The position numbers were made by a program, and so were the translations under genes. This document shows positions 49,061 through 60,199 of a stretch of DNA of 64,000 nucleotides, one piece after another. Source of the stretch: Acholoe squamosa (lineage: Eukaryota; Annelida; Polychaeta; Phyllodocida; Polynoidae); the NCBI GenBank assembly GCA_949317995.1, contig OX439046.1, positions 58,507,774 to 58,571,773 on the forward strand, read 5' to 3'. Position 1 is the stretch's first letter, and the number at the start of each line of letters is the position of its first letter. The notes under the pieces are model-generated. The model was not told where the DNA came from. It saw only the letters and a program-made list of their open reading frames with translations, and did no database searches.

Positions 49061-49269
49061 AAACCTCAACCCATGTTTGGAAGACCAAAAAGACAGTGTA
49101 ACTGAATATATAGATATGTGACAGTGGACGCTGGCTATTTCATGCATTGACATGACGGCGGCTGAGGGGATGATCATGTTGGCTACAGCAGTACAGCATA
49201 AACCATACACTAAACAGGCCTTGATGCAGCTCTTTTATCATAATTGAGTAGTACCTTCATGTCCTGTGC

Positions 49270-49400
49270 TTGAGGCTAGTTCTTAACAGACTACGACTGC
49301 ACCCTCCTAGTGGTACCAAAAGTACCATAGGAATAGCATTGACATTTTGAAGTTATAGTGCTGTGTGCGATCGTAGTGCCTTACGAAATGGCCTCCAGAG
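49270..49400. repeat. Eroded MITE of the 3511-3770 family
   Basis: The left end (GAGGCTAGTTCTTAACAGAC) and right end (CTTACGAAATGGCCTCCAGA) are partial inverted copies of each other and match the 3511-3770 termini. CGACTGC and GCGATCGTAG lie just inside. Confidence 0.5.
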
Positions 49401-49605
49401 TTAATTCTTTTCAAGGGGATGTAATGCTGGAAAAACGTGTGAAGACAATATAATTATATATAACAAAACAGCGTGTGAACCATGATGGCAGAACATGTAC
49501 TTTGACCTCTTACACATTAAAACAGGACAACCTGGCAGTAGGAGTAGGTGTGGTACATGACAGATTGGACCCATATAGGATAGGGTATGTTTGCTAGCAT
49601 GAGGA

Positions 49606-50278
49606 CGGGCCTTGGGAGAACAGCCAGAGTGGTATGTTCCTGCCGTGGCACCATCCTGTCAACAAGGCCAATATAGTGGGGATGGAGTGGAGGAGTGGCA
49701 GGACCTTAGGCATCACAACAGGGATATGTGGAAGAAGGAGGAAGAAAAGCAGGCATGCGGTAGACAAGGAGGAAATATCAATATATTTTGTAAGGTGGAT
49801 GTATTGCCTCTGTAAAGTAACCGACCACCTAGATTACCTCAAACTTTGAGGAAGGGTTTTACCTAAGACAGATGATATGGGTTTTCAATCAATTATCATG
49901 AAATTTAATGAAGAAATGATATTGTATTAACCATTGCATATACAATCCTACATATACCTATAGGTGTAGCAGTGTGACATCAGCGTATTTATGTTGTCGT
50001 TGGATGTTGATTCATAATTTCAAAAGAGATTCAATCACCAAATGCACACACCTTTTCACGATAAGAAACCTCATCAAGTTCAATCATCTCAGGTTGTAGC
50101 AGCACTCAGGTTCACGTGTAACTGCAGTCTTCATACATGTATGATGTCTGCTGTTTGGCTGCTACAAAATCTCTCCAAAGCACATAGAGGCAAACTTTGA
50201 CGGATGAAGTGACACCAAATTCATTGATTTTTATAACTTTAGTTTTTTTTTCATCTCTATTTGTATAATGGCACTAAC
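49606..50278. other. Gene-free stretch with a fragment of block A
   Basis: 49606-49690 matches 17796-17885 and 42387-42450. The remainder shows nothing identifiable. Confidence 0.45.
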
Positions 50279-50456
50279 GGGCTTCCCTAGCCCACTTAAA
50301 AGGGTCTATATCTTCTCTTTTCTATCCCCTGAGGATCTGTGTGGTGCACATATGCACGGGCACTGGCACATTCCTCTGTGAAAATGTAGTAATGTTATTC
50401 TCGCCATGAATATGACCTTAGCTGTCGAAATGGCGTTAAAAGTCTTTTACTCACTC
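50279..50456 (+). mobile_element. Short retroposon, copy 2
   Basis: Starts GGGCTTCCCTAGCCC and ends GCCATGAATATGACCTTAGC, GGCGTTAAA, then TTACTCACTCAC, as in 41379-41652, but without the internal duplication. No clear target duplication. Confidence 0.85.
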
Positions 50457-50753
50457 ACCTGCCATCATTAGAAGACGTGGAATTTCTCTGCAATGAATGG
50501 TACAGGATGCTCCTATAGACAAAAGATGTCCTCCCCAAAAAAGGAAATATGTGACTCAACAAGGGAGAAAACCCCTACGCGTGGGATGTTTAATCCCTCA
50601 TTTGACCAAGTTGCATTAAGCTACTTTGTTAAATGGTTTCTTTTCGGGTAGAAATACCGCATATTTGAAGTTGAAATGAAAAATTTACCTATTTGCCCAT
50701 TCCTTGTTGCTATGGCAACCATTCCAGTTGTCTAAATTTGCAAATTATTTTAT

Positions 50754-50800
50754 GACAATTTTTGGAGATGTTCACGACAATTTTTGGGGATGTTCACCAA
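50754..50800 (+). repeat. Two-copy 22-bp direct repeat
   Basis: GACAATTTTTGGAGATGTTCAC is immediately followed by a near-identical copy. Confidence 0.7.
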
Positions 50801-51898
50801 AAAAACAAAAACTGAAAGCAGAAATAGAAAATTCCGTGTAGATCAAAATTTATGATAAAAGATCATGATATTATTGTGTGTTTTTTTAATGAATAAAAGG
50901 CTGATTCGTTTTATTTTTTAGACATGATTATGGTTTATAATGTATTTAGAGCTTCGTCGATTTCTGATAAATTCTCTCTTGCAGGCCATGTTTTCTATTT
51001 CCTCTGTAGAAAACTAGTTCAAACTTAAAGTCAGTAATATTAAGGTTCCCTGAATAAGCCATAGGGGAACATTATCCGAATAGTTCGCACCTTAGATGAT
51101 TCAAGGCTACTGGATATAGTAGGACTAATAATACCCATGGTACATTTTCATAATATTAAAGGGGTTTCATAGTGTTCTTCTCTCTGATCACGGAAACAGA
51201 TATGTAAAAGGCAGTTATCATCTATGATCAGTAAACATGCCATCACTGAATCTACAGCAAAAGTATACCCCTACCAAGTAGCATTATCAGTAATGTTCAC
51301 ATTACATTCAATTTCGTGAACCCTTTCGGGGAGAAATGGTATGATCGGTAGTGTGTCCCTGGTTCCGGTGGTGAATATGAGAAAGTCTTTACAAGCGAAA
51401 ATGGTGCCGCGTTAGCGCTTCTCCTCCAGGTCTCAGTGAAGGAAATCCCGCAGAAAACCGGAAGTCATATACGATTGTGGTCAGAAGTGAATACTGCAGG
51501 CACACTGAATGGTCAATAACCATGTTGAAAATAATGCCAATAAATATAAAACCACTACACATGTTGTTGAACATTTGCTGCTTTGGATAAAATACCAGGA
51601 GGGCATTTCTCATAGTGCTTACCCATTTTTTCAAAGGTTAGATTGGAAATAGTGAATCTACATTTTATTCAGTGCAGATTTAGGCAGAATCAGGGTGTTT
51701 TTATGTGATAGTCCAGTGCTCAAAATTTTCGTGGTCAATTCATATTTGAAGTCAGCCTATATTATGAAGGAAGGATGTATCTATTAATTCTGGGGTGATT
51801 TTTAGAAAATGAACATTTTCCAATGGGTGCTATCGTGTTTCACGCTACATTAAATTATAGTGCGGAACCAATTCCTTCTCTGAGAAGGAAGTACGACT

Positions 51899-52260
51899 GG
51901 AGGGTGTTGCTCCTATTGTAAAAAGAGCTGTGAGTATGTGCCCTCTTTTCTAAAAAAGTCATGCACTGCTTCACCTAAGTACTTGCACTCACCACATTAG
52001 TCTGAAAAGTCACCTGCCTTGTTTAAAAAAGAGAGAGCTGCACTACCAGGTACCTACTCATGTCACACGCTCTATAATTTATTATAATGACTGACTTCTC
52101 TCAAATAGGTATCTACTCAAATCCCCCTTTTTTAGCGCCGAACTTGAATGACCACTTGTTAGCAACAAAAGGGACAAGTTATAGATAAATGAAAAGGAAG
52201 GACTGGAAACAAGTGCATTTTTAGCCAGCTCTTCCTTTTACTATAGGAGCAACACCCTCC
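51899..52260 (-). mobile_element. MITE G, copy 3 (inverted)
   Basis: Reverse complement of copies at 44212 and 44745 with both terminal repeats intact (GGAGGGTGTTGCTCC...GGAGCAACACCCTCC). Confidence 0.9.
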
Positions 52261-52265
52261 TGTTC

Positions 52266-52428
52266 TACCAAACCCTATGTAATGACTACATTAAGTGCTG
52301 TTTGGCTGATCGTATACAGAACTGTCGTAAGGCAGAACCTACGATCACAGCCACTAATTTTTAGGTTATGCAATCGTAGTGGCTGTTTGTAGTCGTAGCA
52401 TATTGAGAAATGGCCTCCAGACAAGAGT
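52266..52428. repeat. Relative of the 3511-3770 MITE
   Basis: Ends in GAGAAATGGCCTCCAGAC with TGTAGTCGTAGCAT and GATCACAGCCACTA / CAATCGTAGTGGCTG inverted segments inside. Left end unclear. Confidence 0.45.
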
Positions 52429-53305
52429 GCCTATCAGCCAATAAGTCTACCAAATGGGGTGGTGGAAAATTGAGTTATACACCAGAATGAAATATCAAAG
52501 TCTACATTATATTGGAGCTAGCAGACATTTGCAGAAAATGATAAACTTATGATACTGCTTCAAATGAGAAATGCACATGAACTACATGTAAATTATGACT
52601 GTAATTTAGGGTTGTCATACAAGTCAAAAGAGCGGTTCACACAGAAGCTAATCTTAAATTCAGAATAGCATCAGGTACTGTTGAGAGAAATAAATGTTCC
52701 TACACAGACGGACGCCATAGAGTTGGAAGGTTAGATTTCATCATCTTCATAGAACCTTCCCGTGTTCATAAAACAACCAGGAAAATGCACTGCCTGGCTT
52801 TACAGTACATGTCTCTCCCTGAAGACATCCAGCTCTGATATGGAGATCTGATAGCTATTTCTCCATGTTTAAGAGGGCGTAAGCACACATGCAGGCACAC
52901 ATGTCATTATTGAGAAAAGCTTGTGTTGATTTATACATCAGACTGAGGCATTTAAACGGTGGTTAGTTATCATATGTAATGGCACACATGAGCAAATAGC
53001 ATTTCCCAGACAAGAATAGGAAATAGTTCTAAGTTCTAATAATTATAAGCGCAGATGGGGGGGGGGGTTCTCAGATATTATTTAGCATTTTTGAGAAATG
53101 CCCTGCAGGCCTTCTATGAATTCAAATTCTTCCTCTTTATAAATACCAACAGTCCACTGGATCTTTTAGCCTGACTTTTACAGAGGGGATTTATGGCCAG
53201 AATCAGCCGAAGGGGCCAAGTGCATTATTATTTTTTATGAGAAAATTAGAGCTAATGCTGACAGTTAAGACTGTATATCTTATGCCCCTGGTCATGACTA
53301 TACCC

Positions 53306-53395
53306 GGGCTTCCCTAGCCCACTCAAAAGGGTCTATATCTCCTATTTTTATATCCCCTCAGGTGTGCGTGGTGCCATATGTGCGGGCCATAAAAA
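53306..53395 (+). mobile_element. Short retroposon, copy 3 (3'-truncated)
   Basis: GGGCTTCCCTAGCCCACTCA, then AAAGGGTCTATATCTCC, to GTGCGGGCC, matching the 5' half of 50279-50456. The typical 3' end is absent. Confidence 0.75.
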
Positions 53396-53399
53396 CAAG

Positions 53400-55386
53400 A
53401 TTAAATATTAATGGGGAAGGGGAGTTGGATCTGATGCAGTACACTCAAACTGAATACAGACCTAACCCGTTTTGTGTGTGTTTTTGCCTAATGTTCTATT
53501 TAATAATAAATCACAATGTTCTATGTTCATGTATTATTACAATTAACGGGGAAAAAGTGAAAATATATCGCCCATCGTCCATCTATATTCTTAAGATTTT
53601 AAACACAAGAAAAAACTACAGCTAGAAATAAGGGTTTTCTCATAATCTTGTTCAAAGGGCATACTGTTGAGATTTAATCAGTATGATAAGTTTGTTCAGG
53701 TCAGCCAATGCCACTGGAGCTGCAGGGATTACATCTCCTACAAGGAATGGGCAGAGACACACATAGTTAGTAGCCACTGGGTCTGTATCTGGTCGTAGTA
53801 AAAGGATCCCTAGCCATACTCTGAATCCATGAGAAATGTAGCCGGAGTGTAAGAAGGGAAAGGGGACACGTTAGACAGGTTTAGCAAGGATGGTTGTTTT
53901 GACCTGCCTTGCTGCTATTATCGGTCAATGAGATTTTGTAGATCATTTTTACATATTTCCTTGCTCTTAAAGAAGATGAGGATTAACCTGATTTCCACGC
54001 CACATGTTGTCAATGTTAACTAGTGATTTTCTTGCATCTCAACATCTTAACTGGACAAGCTTAACTGCGCATATTTTCGAAGGCAGAGAATTGGGAAGAC
54101 GATCTGCATGATTCTCAGAACCATTTTGAACCAGCTAGATACTGGATATGCAAATAATATATTAAGTAAGTGAATCTTATAAAGTGAACTGTGTCACTAA
54201 AACAATAAAAAATGGGTGATGCTCATTTAGTACAATGGGGTTGGGGGCAATGACTCCTCAAAATCTATCACCGCCGGGCAGTTACTAGGGTTAATATGGT
54301 ATTCTTAATCATAACTTTGGATATGGCATTAACCATCATCAGACACACCTTCCATCATTGATGCCATCACCTCTACTTCCACTACTGTCATGATATACTT
54401 ACATAGCACAGGGGAGGAGACAGACAAACTACCCGAGGAATCGACTTTATGCAGATTGCACTGGGAACTATGTTTTCTGAGTCAATAGAGAGGAAAATGA
54501 ATGACAATGGCATTGCCTGGTTGAACCTGGAATGTAAGGTGCACTAAATCAATGCCGGTTGCTGCAGCCCTGGGACTGTACCTGGTAGCCATATAGGTGT
54601 CTTTTATAATGCAGTACATGACCACTCCCTTATAGTTGTTCGGAAATTCCTATTTGAATAGCACTGCCACTTGCAGTCGTAGGGCCGTGTGCGATCTGAC
54701 TATCTTAAGAAAGGACCCCCCGATCCTGAACACAGTAAGACATTAGCAAATCCAACATTGATGGATTTTGTTAGAAGTTAGGATGTGAGCATGGTACATT
54801 TCAAATTATAGAACCAGCTCAGTAATCTATTATGATTGGCACTTAAGTTCATAGATTACATTCATCCCCGTCTGTCATTAAGCATTGTAGATAGGAGAAT
54901 CCTATACATAGGGAGTCTATTTATGGCAAGGCCCAATCAGGGAACCTTTTAGAGCATACTGCCTACCCTAAACAAAAAGCAGTACACACATTGCTAGATT
55001 GCATTTAGATGCTGCCTTTGGGAATATGATGCCGCTGCCTTTTTGAGTCTTTGTGAAGGCCTTTTCTGATCAGAGCCAATGATTCATGTGTGTTTCTATT
55101 CTTTTTTTCCCCTCATATTAGGATGTGACTGAGCAAATGTAAAACTATCAAAAGGTATTCGAAGTATATGCATATTGCCTTTAAGACATCCTGTATAGCA
55201 GATTGCAAGCATATAATGAAACGGCATGAAGTGGGAAATGAGACGTGTGTTAGGCACTTTTGCTGTGAGCTTTTAACTTCAACTGTAGAACTACTCAGGC
55301 CGTTTGATGTATGGATGTATAGGATGTTTTGTTCATCTCAGTGATGCATATCGATATAACAATGATCCTTGTGTTTTTTTTCCTAG
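53400..55386. other. Gene-free stretch with repeat fragments
   Basis: 54390-54520 is a diverged copy of 62062-62183 (GATATACTTACA, ATGCAGATTG, GGAACxATGTTTTC, TGACATTGCCTGG). 54640-54720 resembles the 3511-3770 MITE. No gene supported. Confidence 0.45.
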
Positions 55387-55443
55387 GTGGGGACTGAAGT
55401 AAATGAGGAGAAGAAAGTTGAGTCCTACACAGTTACAATGAAG
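55387..55443 (+). other. Probable 57-bp exon upstream of the GPCR
   Basis: A long pyrimidine tract (TGTTTTTTTTCCTAG) precedes and AAG|GTAAGTAG follows: both splice signals are close to the animal consensus. The 57 bases are open in frame 0 and contain an ATG near the 3' end. It may be a 5' UTR exon of the receptor gene, whose coding part is 1.6 kb downstream on the same strand, or an internal exon of an unseen gene. Confidence 0.5.
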
Positions 55444-56477
55444 GTAAGTAGCTTTATTATTTTTTGCAAATCAGAATTAATGTGTTAGTAACATGTGCAA
55501 ATTTATCAGTTTATTGTAATCTTTCAGTTGGCTAAACCACTGGTCACACTGCTCGCCCGACCGGTGGCAGTGGGACCCCTACTTTTAGCAGGTATTTCAC
55601 AACCAACTATTCGGCTGACTGATACTTGTGTCAAAACTAGGATAAAATAGGATACATGCATTGTACACCATCTTGCCAAACATCATCTTCTCTCATTTAG
55701 AGTTATTCTAAAAGTGTGGTATCCTTTAGAAGTAAAAGGAAATGCTTGTATACACGAATAAAATGTACGTTCTGATAACAAATAGATTCATTCTGGTAAA
55801 GAGCTACCATTCAGCTTTCCATCTTTGTTTAGGCTTTGTGTCATTTCAACTCAAAATCTATTAAGAGGTATGTGGAAGAAGTATGTGCAAATATACACTA
55901 TTCTTGAGAAAATCCATTTCAAAGCTAATTAGCAAGTGTCTATCCTCGCATATAAGTGTTGTCTGATACACAAATACAGCCGTGCACACTGAGAAAATAT
56001 TCTTACTCACATGAGTCTAGATTGCAGTTTTCCACCTGAACTGATGAAACAAATCAACTTGTAGAAACATTAAGTCCCCACTCCAGATACATTATGTATA
56101 ACGTTCTGGCGGGTATTTAATTGACCTGTTTTCTTGATTACTTAATTGAATAGATTTCTCCATCTCAATGCCATGGTGATATCATATACCGGGTTTATTG
56201 TCATCACTTGCCGGGTTTAATGTCATAAATTGCTGTCAATAAAGAGATTTGTTGAAGGGAGCTGACCATTCATTAAAAAAGAATGTCATAAGGTTAATGT
56301 TTAACCCTGAGCAGGTACACCTCAACAAAACTTTAGGGAGTGCCCACACCTTCTCCTTTTAAGTGCAAAGAATATGCCGGAATATATCAGAAATGATAGC
56401 CCATGAAAGAGCACATGGACCTTTAGATTATGACAGCAATGTCTGTTCACTCATCATTATCTTTTCATCTTCTTCAG

Positions 56478-56805
56478 ATACAACCCTAAGCTACACCGAC
56501 CCACCTTCTCAGGGGCAAAAGAAGTGGACAGCCGAACCTTTCATGATAGGTCATGTACGACAGGTCTTCTGACCACTATCCGCTTCTGTACGGACATGTA
56601 AAGGCCATTGCCTGTCTTAGGAAGAAAGATCAAAAGGCAGAGTTGCTTATCCGTATCAATCCCTGCTCGGTTATGTCCGGAGAGTCAGGGGTCAACCTCC
56701 TTTGGTCGGACAACTTGTGAAGTGTGCCACAAGCAGGTGTTTTCTAACACTAGGAGGAAAGTGCATCATCATTCTCAGATTTGGATTTCAGAAAAGACTA
56801 TCAGG
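56478..56805 (+). other. Possible 5' UTR exon of the GPCR gene
   Basis: Preceded by CTTTTCATCTTCTTCAG, a strong acceptor, and ending at AG|GTGAGC. All frames are interrupted, so it would be non-coding. A further acceptor-like ACTTTATAG at about 56983 lies just before the coding exon. Confidence 0.3.
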
Positions 56806-57039
56806 GTGAGCCCTTGAGGTGCTGTGACTCCTTACCCTAGAGTGATATCCGGAGAACATTGATTTGCTCTTGGTAATGACCCTCAGGAGTTCCCGAGGTG
56901 ATGGGGATTTAGACTTGATGTATAGGATGCATTTCTGAACTCTTGGGAATGGTCTTCTCCTGACTGAGTGGCCTTTACTTTATAGTCATAAAACAATATA
57001 CTTAATTATTTGAGTGATTTTAAAGCACTGACTACCAAA

Positions 57040-58179
57040 ATGGCTGCCAATATGAGTGTGGAGAATGCATCATTTCCCAGTTATATCCCATCAACTTTGT
57101 GGCCAAATACAACTGAGTTGATGGACAATTCCACTGGAGATGCAAATGGTGATGCCTTTTTCCACTATATCACCTTTATCATCATAGCCCCTACATTATT
57201 TGGGCTTGTTACACTTATTGGCACGGTTGGAAACATCCTTGTCATTTATGTGATTCTGTCAAGGAAGAAAATGAGGACAGTGACATATCTATTGCTATTA
57301 AATTTAGCAATCGCTGACTTATCGTTTGTGCTGATATGCCCACCATTCACGGCCTACTCCTTCGCAGCCTCCATGTGGCCTTTAGGGGATGTAGCATGTC
57401 GCCTAATGCACTACCTCCTGAATGTGACAGCGTATGTAACTGTCTATACACTGGTCCTGATATCAGCGGTCCGCTACATGACCGTTGTGTACAATACACA
57501 GACAATGCGGTTCAGAACACGAAGCAACATGGTCATCATGATCATTATAATCTGGGTTGTGTTCCTCATCTTAAACATCCCAATTCTGCTCACACACGGC
57601 GTGAATTACAACTACGGGCCGGATAGTCCTGATTGTGACAACCTCGGGCCACAGTATGGTAAAAGGATCTTTGCCACATTCTTCGTGTTTGCGTATGTAC
57701 TACCATTAACAGCTGTGGCCGTACTTTCCCTCCTTATCCTCCGGCACATCAAAAAGTCCAGGCCGACCACCTTAGACAAGAAGACCAAGTCATCTGGGAA
57801 AAAGAAAAAGGCTGGTCGCCTTCTCATTCTTGTTGTAGTGATTTTTGCCTTGCTCTGGCTGCCTGTGCACATTCATCTCCTGGTGGCATATTTTGGAACT
57901 ATCCCTACCAGTAACTTCTATATGGGGATAAGCCTGATCTGGAACACGCTGGCTTACTTCAACTCATGTGTCAACCCCATCATTTATAACTATGCCTCAA
58001 AGGACTTTCGTGACAGTTTCAGAGAGGTGGTTTGTTGCGTAAAGCAAGGAGCTCTTAAAAACAAGAAGGAGAATACTGTTGTTACCCGCACTGCCTACAT
58101 GGATGCGAATGGTGGGGAAATGAAGCGACTGGTTTCTACTGTCAAGGAAAAGGAAGTAAATGATTCCCATGACCTCTAA
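57040..58179 (+). CDS. Rhodopsin-class neuropeptide GPCR, allatostatin-A/galanin receptor-like
   Basis: The 379-residue receptor starts at the ATG in CCAAAATGG (good Kozak context). It has four N-terminal glycosylation sequons (N4, N9, N23, N30), then seven hydrophobic segments. Landmarks: GN at 64-65 (TM1), LAIAD with D93 (TM2), WP at 113-114, C120 for the disulphide to C199 in loop 2, LWLP at 272-275 (TM6, usual CWxP), NPIIY at 312-316 (TM7) and CC at 332-333 for palmitoylation. The PFTAYSFAASMWPLG and TAYVTVYTLVLIS stretches are typical of allatostatin-A/galanin-type receptors, which couple peptide binding at the plasma membrane to G proteins. Oddity: DRY is VRY (144-146). No introns in the coding part. 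Exact ligand unknown. Confidence 0.9.
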   Translation: MAANMSVENASFPSYIPSTLWPNTTELMDNSTGDANGDAFFHYITFIIIAPTLFGLVTLIGTVGNILVIYVILSRKKMRTVTYLLLLNLAIADLSFVLICPPFTAYSFAASMWPLGDVACRLMHYLLNVTAYVTVYTLVLISAVRYMTVVYNTQTMRFRTRSNMVIMIIIIWVVFLILNIPILLTHGVNYNYGPDSPDCDNLGPQYGKRIFATFFVFAYVLPLTAVAVLSLLILRHIKKSRPTTLDKKTKSSGKKKKAGRLLILVVVIFALLWLPVHIHLLVAYFGTIPTSNFYMGISLIWNTLAYFNSCVNPIIYNYASKDFRDSFREVVCCVKQGALKNKKENTVVTRTAYMDANGGEMKRLVSTVKEKEVNDSHDL

Positions 58180-60170
58180 CCTCTTCACTAGGTGGGACTT
58201 GGTGGCTAGCCAAGCACAAGTGGAAAAAAAGCAGAGACTGTGTTGGCATGGCCAGCTTATCCCAATGAAGGACGCTATACAGGACCTTGGGTTGGCGAAT
58301 GCTCTGATAAATTGGAGTAGAAGCTCAGAAGAATGAGAGAAAGCTACTAACTTTTGGACACCCAAAATGGCAGTAAAGGCCTTTCAAGTTTGCAATCCCC
58401 AACCCATGTTTTCAAATGCCTGACTGACTACAAAAAGATGGTTACTGAATAAGGATAGGACGACTACAGGTTGTGAATGCTGGGGAAGCATTGGGAAAGG
58501 ACAAACCCATAGCTCTTGAGGCCTGGACCTAACCTACAGGCACTGTCTGATGTTTAAGAGCTCAACTCAGTGTGGACTGGACAACTCCTTCTTCTAAGTG
58601 CTTTAAAATAGTGGCCGATACCCTCTGGTTAATTAGGCAAAGAGGACAGGTTGATTTCCACTGTAGTGTACTCAGGAGTTGTCTGTGTTTGTTTTTTTAG
58701 CTAATGGGACTGCTTATCATTGATGGCGGTTAGCAGAGGAACTGGCATGCTAATCCTCAAGGCTTTGTGAAGGTGAAAAATGTAAAATCTGTTGTGAAAC
58801 ACCAGCTGATGGTGTTCAGGCAGTGTGATTGTCTCAGCAATCCATCCTTCACTCTATTTAGAAGTTAATCTGAGATGGTAAAGGAATCTGTCTTCCCTGA
58901 CAGATTCTTAATTTGCAATGAGTGATGGTTTTGTGGAACATCGGCGAGGTTTCTGGTGAGAGAATCTATGTGCGCATCATGGGTGTGCATTAAATACAAG
59001 CTCCGGTGAACTTCTGTGAAGGATGTGAGCTTGACAAAATGTTGTCACTGCCGTAAGACATAAATTGTAAACTGTAGTGTAAGAATATATCCATGTGTAT
59101 AAATATATGTTGATAATCATGATGGTAACCAATGCTTTCGTTGTGTTGCAATGCATGAAAAAAATGCACAAGTAAAGTAATGTTTTCATAGGAATATATA
59201 GTTGTGAATGGATTGATTTTTCGGGGTCTCCTGAAGGTTGCCAGAGCTTTAAATACATAAAAGAGAATTTACAACTATTTTCTTTGTCACAACATTTTCT
59301 TACTCATAAGAGGGTGATTACTGTAGAAGTTAAATCTGATATGATGTATATCACTGCCACATTCATATCAAGCTTTGTTTTAGATCGTTCTCTGAAAATC
59401 ATAAAAAAAAAAAATGTGTGAAATATTTATGTAGAATTTAAGGATTCAATCAAAATTGATTAAATTAATTATATTAAATGCATTTGGAATTGTAAGATAT
59501 TAGTTTATTCATGGTGATTTCTCTAACGAGAGGGAAAATCCGTAAGTGACTACTGTGTTTAAATTTGCAGATGGGAATGAAATAGCACATTTCACAGTGA
59601 GTGTCTTATAGTCATTTTCAACATCCTTTACGTTTTTGTGACATATTGGAATAAGTCATAACTTCGATTTTGATGCCTAGATAAGTGATCCTGTTGCCAA
59701 ATAATATGAATATAACAGACTATAAGCAAATTTTCTAGTCAATTGTGCAATGTGATCAAATGGGTCAGCATTTGATATGAGACTTGCTCTGATTTTATCT
59801 GTAAATGAATCATCCTTATACTTGTGGGAAGGTGAAAAAAATAAGTCCCTTTCACCAAGAGAATTCAAATTCCTTGGTAATTCTGAAATACTAATACAAG
59901 CACACTGTTTGAGTAGTACGGAAATTCTCAAGAGTAAAAACTTTGTAGGATTGAGACAGTCGATGTACAATTCTGTTATTAATCAATTACATATGATATT
60001 ATAAGTATTTATCAGCAAACTAGGAAGTATTGTTTATCACAATGCTTGGGCAAATCATGTGTTCAAAGTATGTTGGAAATTTGCCATGACTTGATTTTGC
60101 ACTTAATGGTCTTGATTTTGTTTGTGGGAGACAAGAGTTGTTATTGTAAATGTGTGAATAATATATAATG
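58180..60170 (+). other. Probable 3' UTR / downstream region of the GPCR gene
   Basis: No ORF or repeat element is recognised. The stretch is fairly unique and increasingly AT-rich, ending at the AATAAA at 60171, consistent with a 2-kb 3' UTR. Confidence 0.4.
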
Positions 60171-60176
60171 AATAAA
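60171..60176 (+). terminator. Candidate poly(A) signal
   Basis: Canonical AATAAA followed within 30 bp by a GT-rich stretch (TGTTCATTTGTCTG), the expected downstream element. It is one of several AATAAA hexamers; earlier ATTAAA variants could be used instead. Confidence 0.4.
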
Positions 60177-60199
60177 ACAATGCAAAAAATATATGTTCA

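Noticed and set aside
51340..51640. Possible minus-strand exon with a hydrophobic stretch
   Set aside because: Short ORF of 81 codons without splice signals or recognised motifs.
57010..57039. Upstream TTG start for the GPCR
   Set aside because: The ATG at 57040 has a good Kozak context and TTG initiation is not expected in animals.
57612..57872. Antisense ORF within the GPCR gene
   Set aside because: Shadow of the receptor coding frame.
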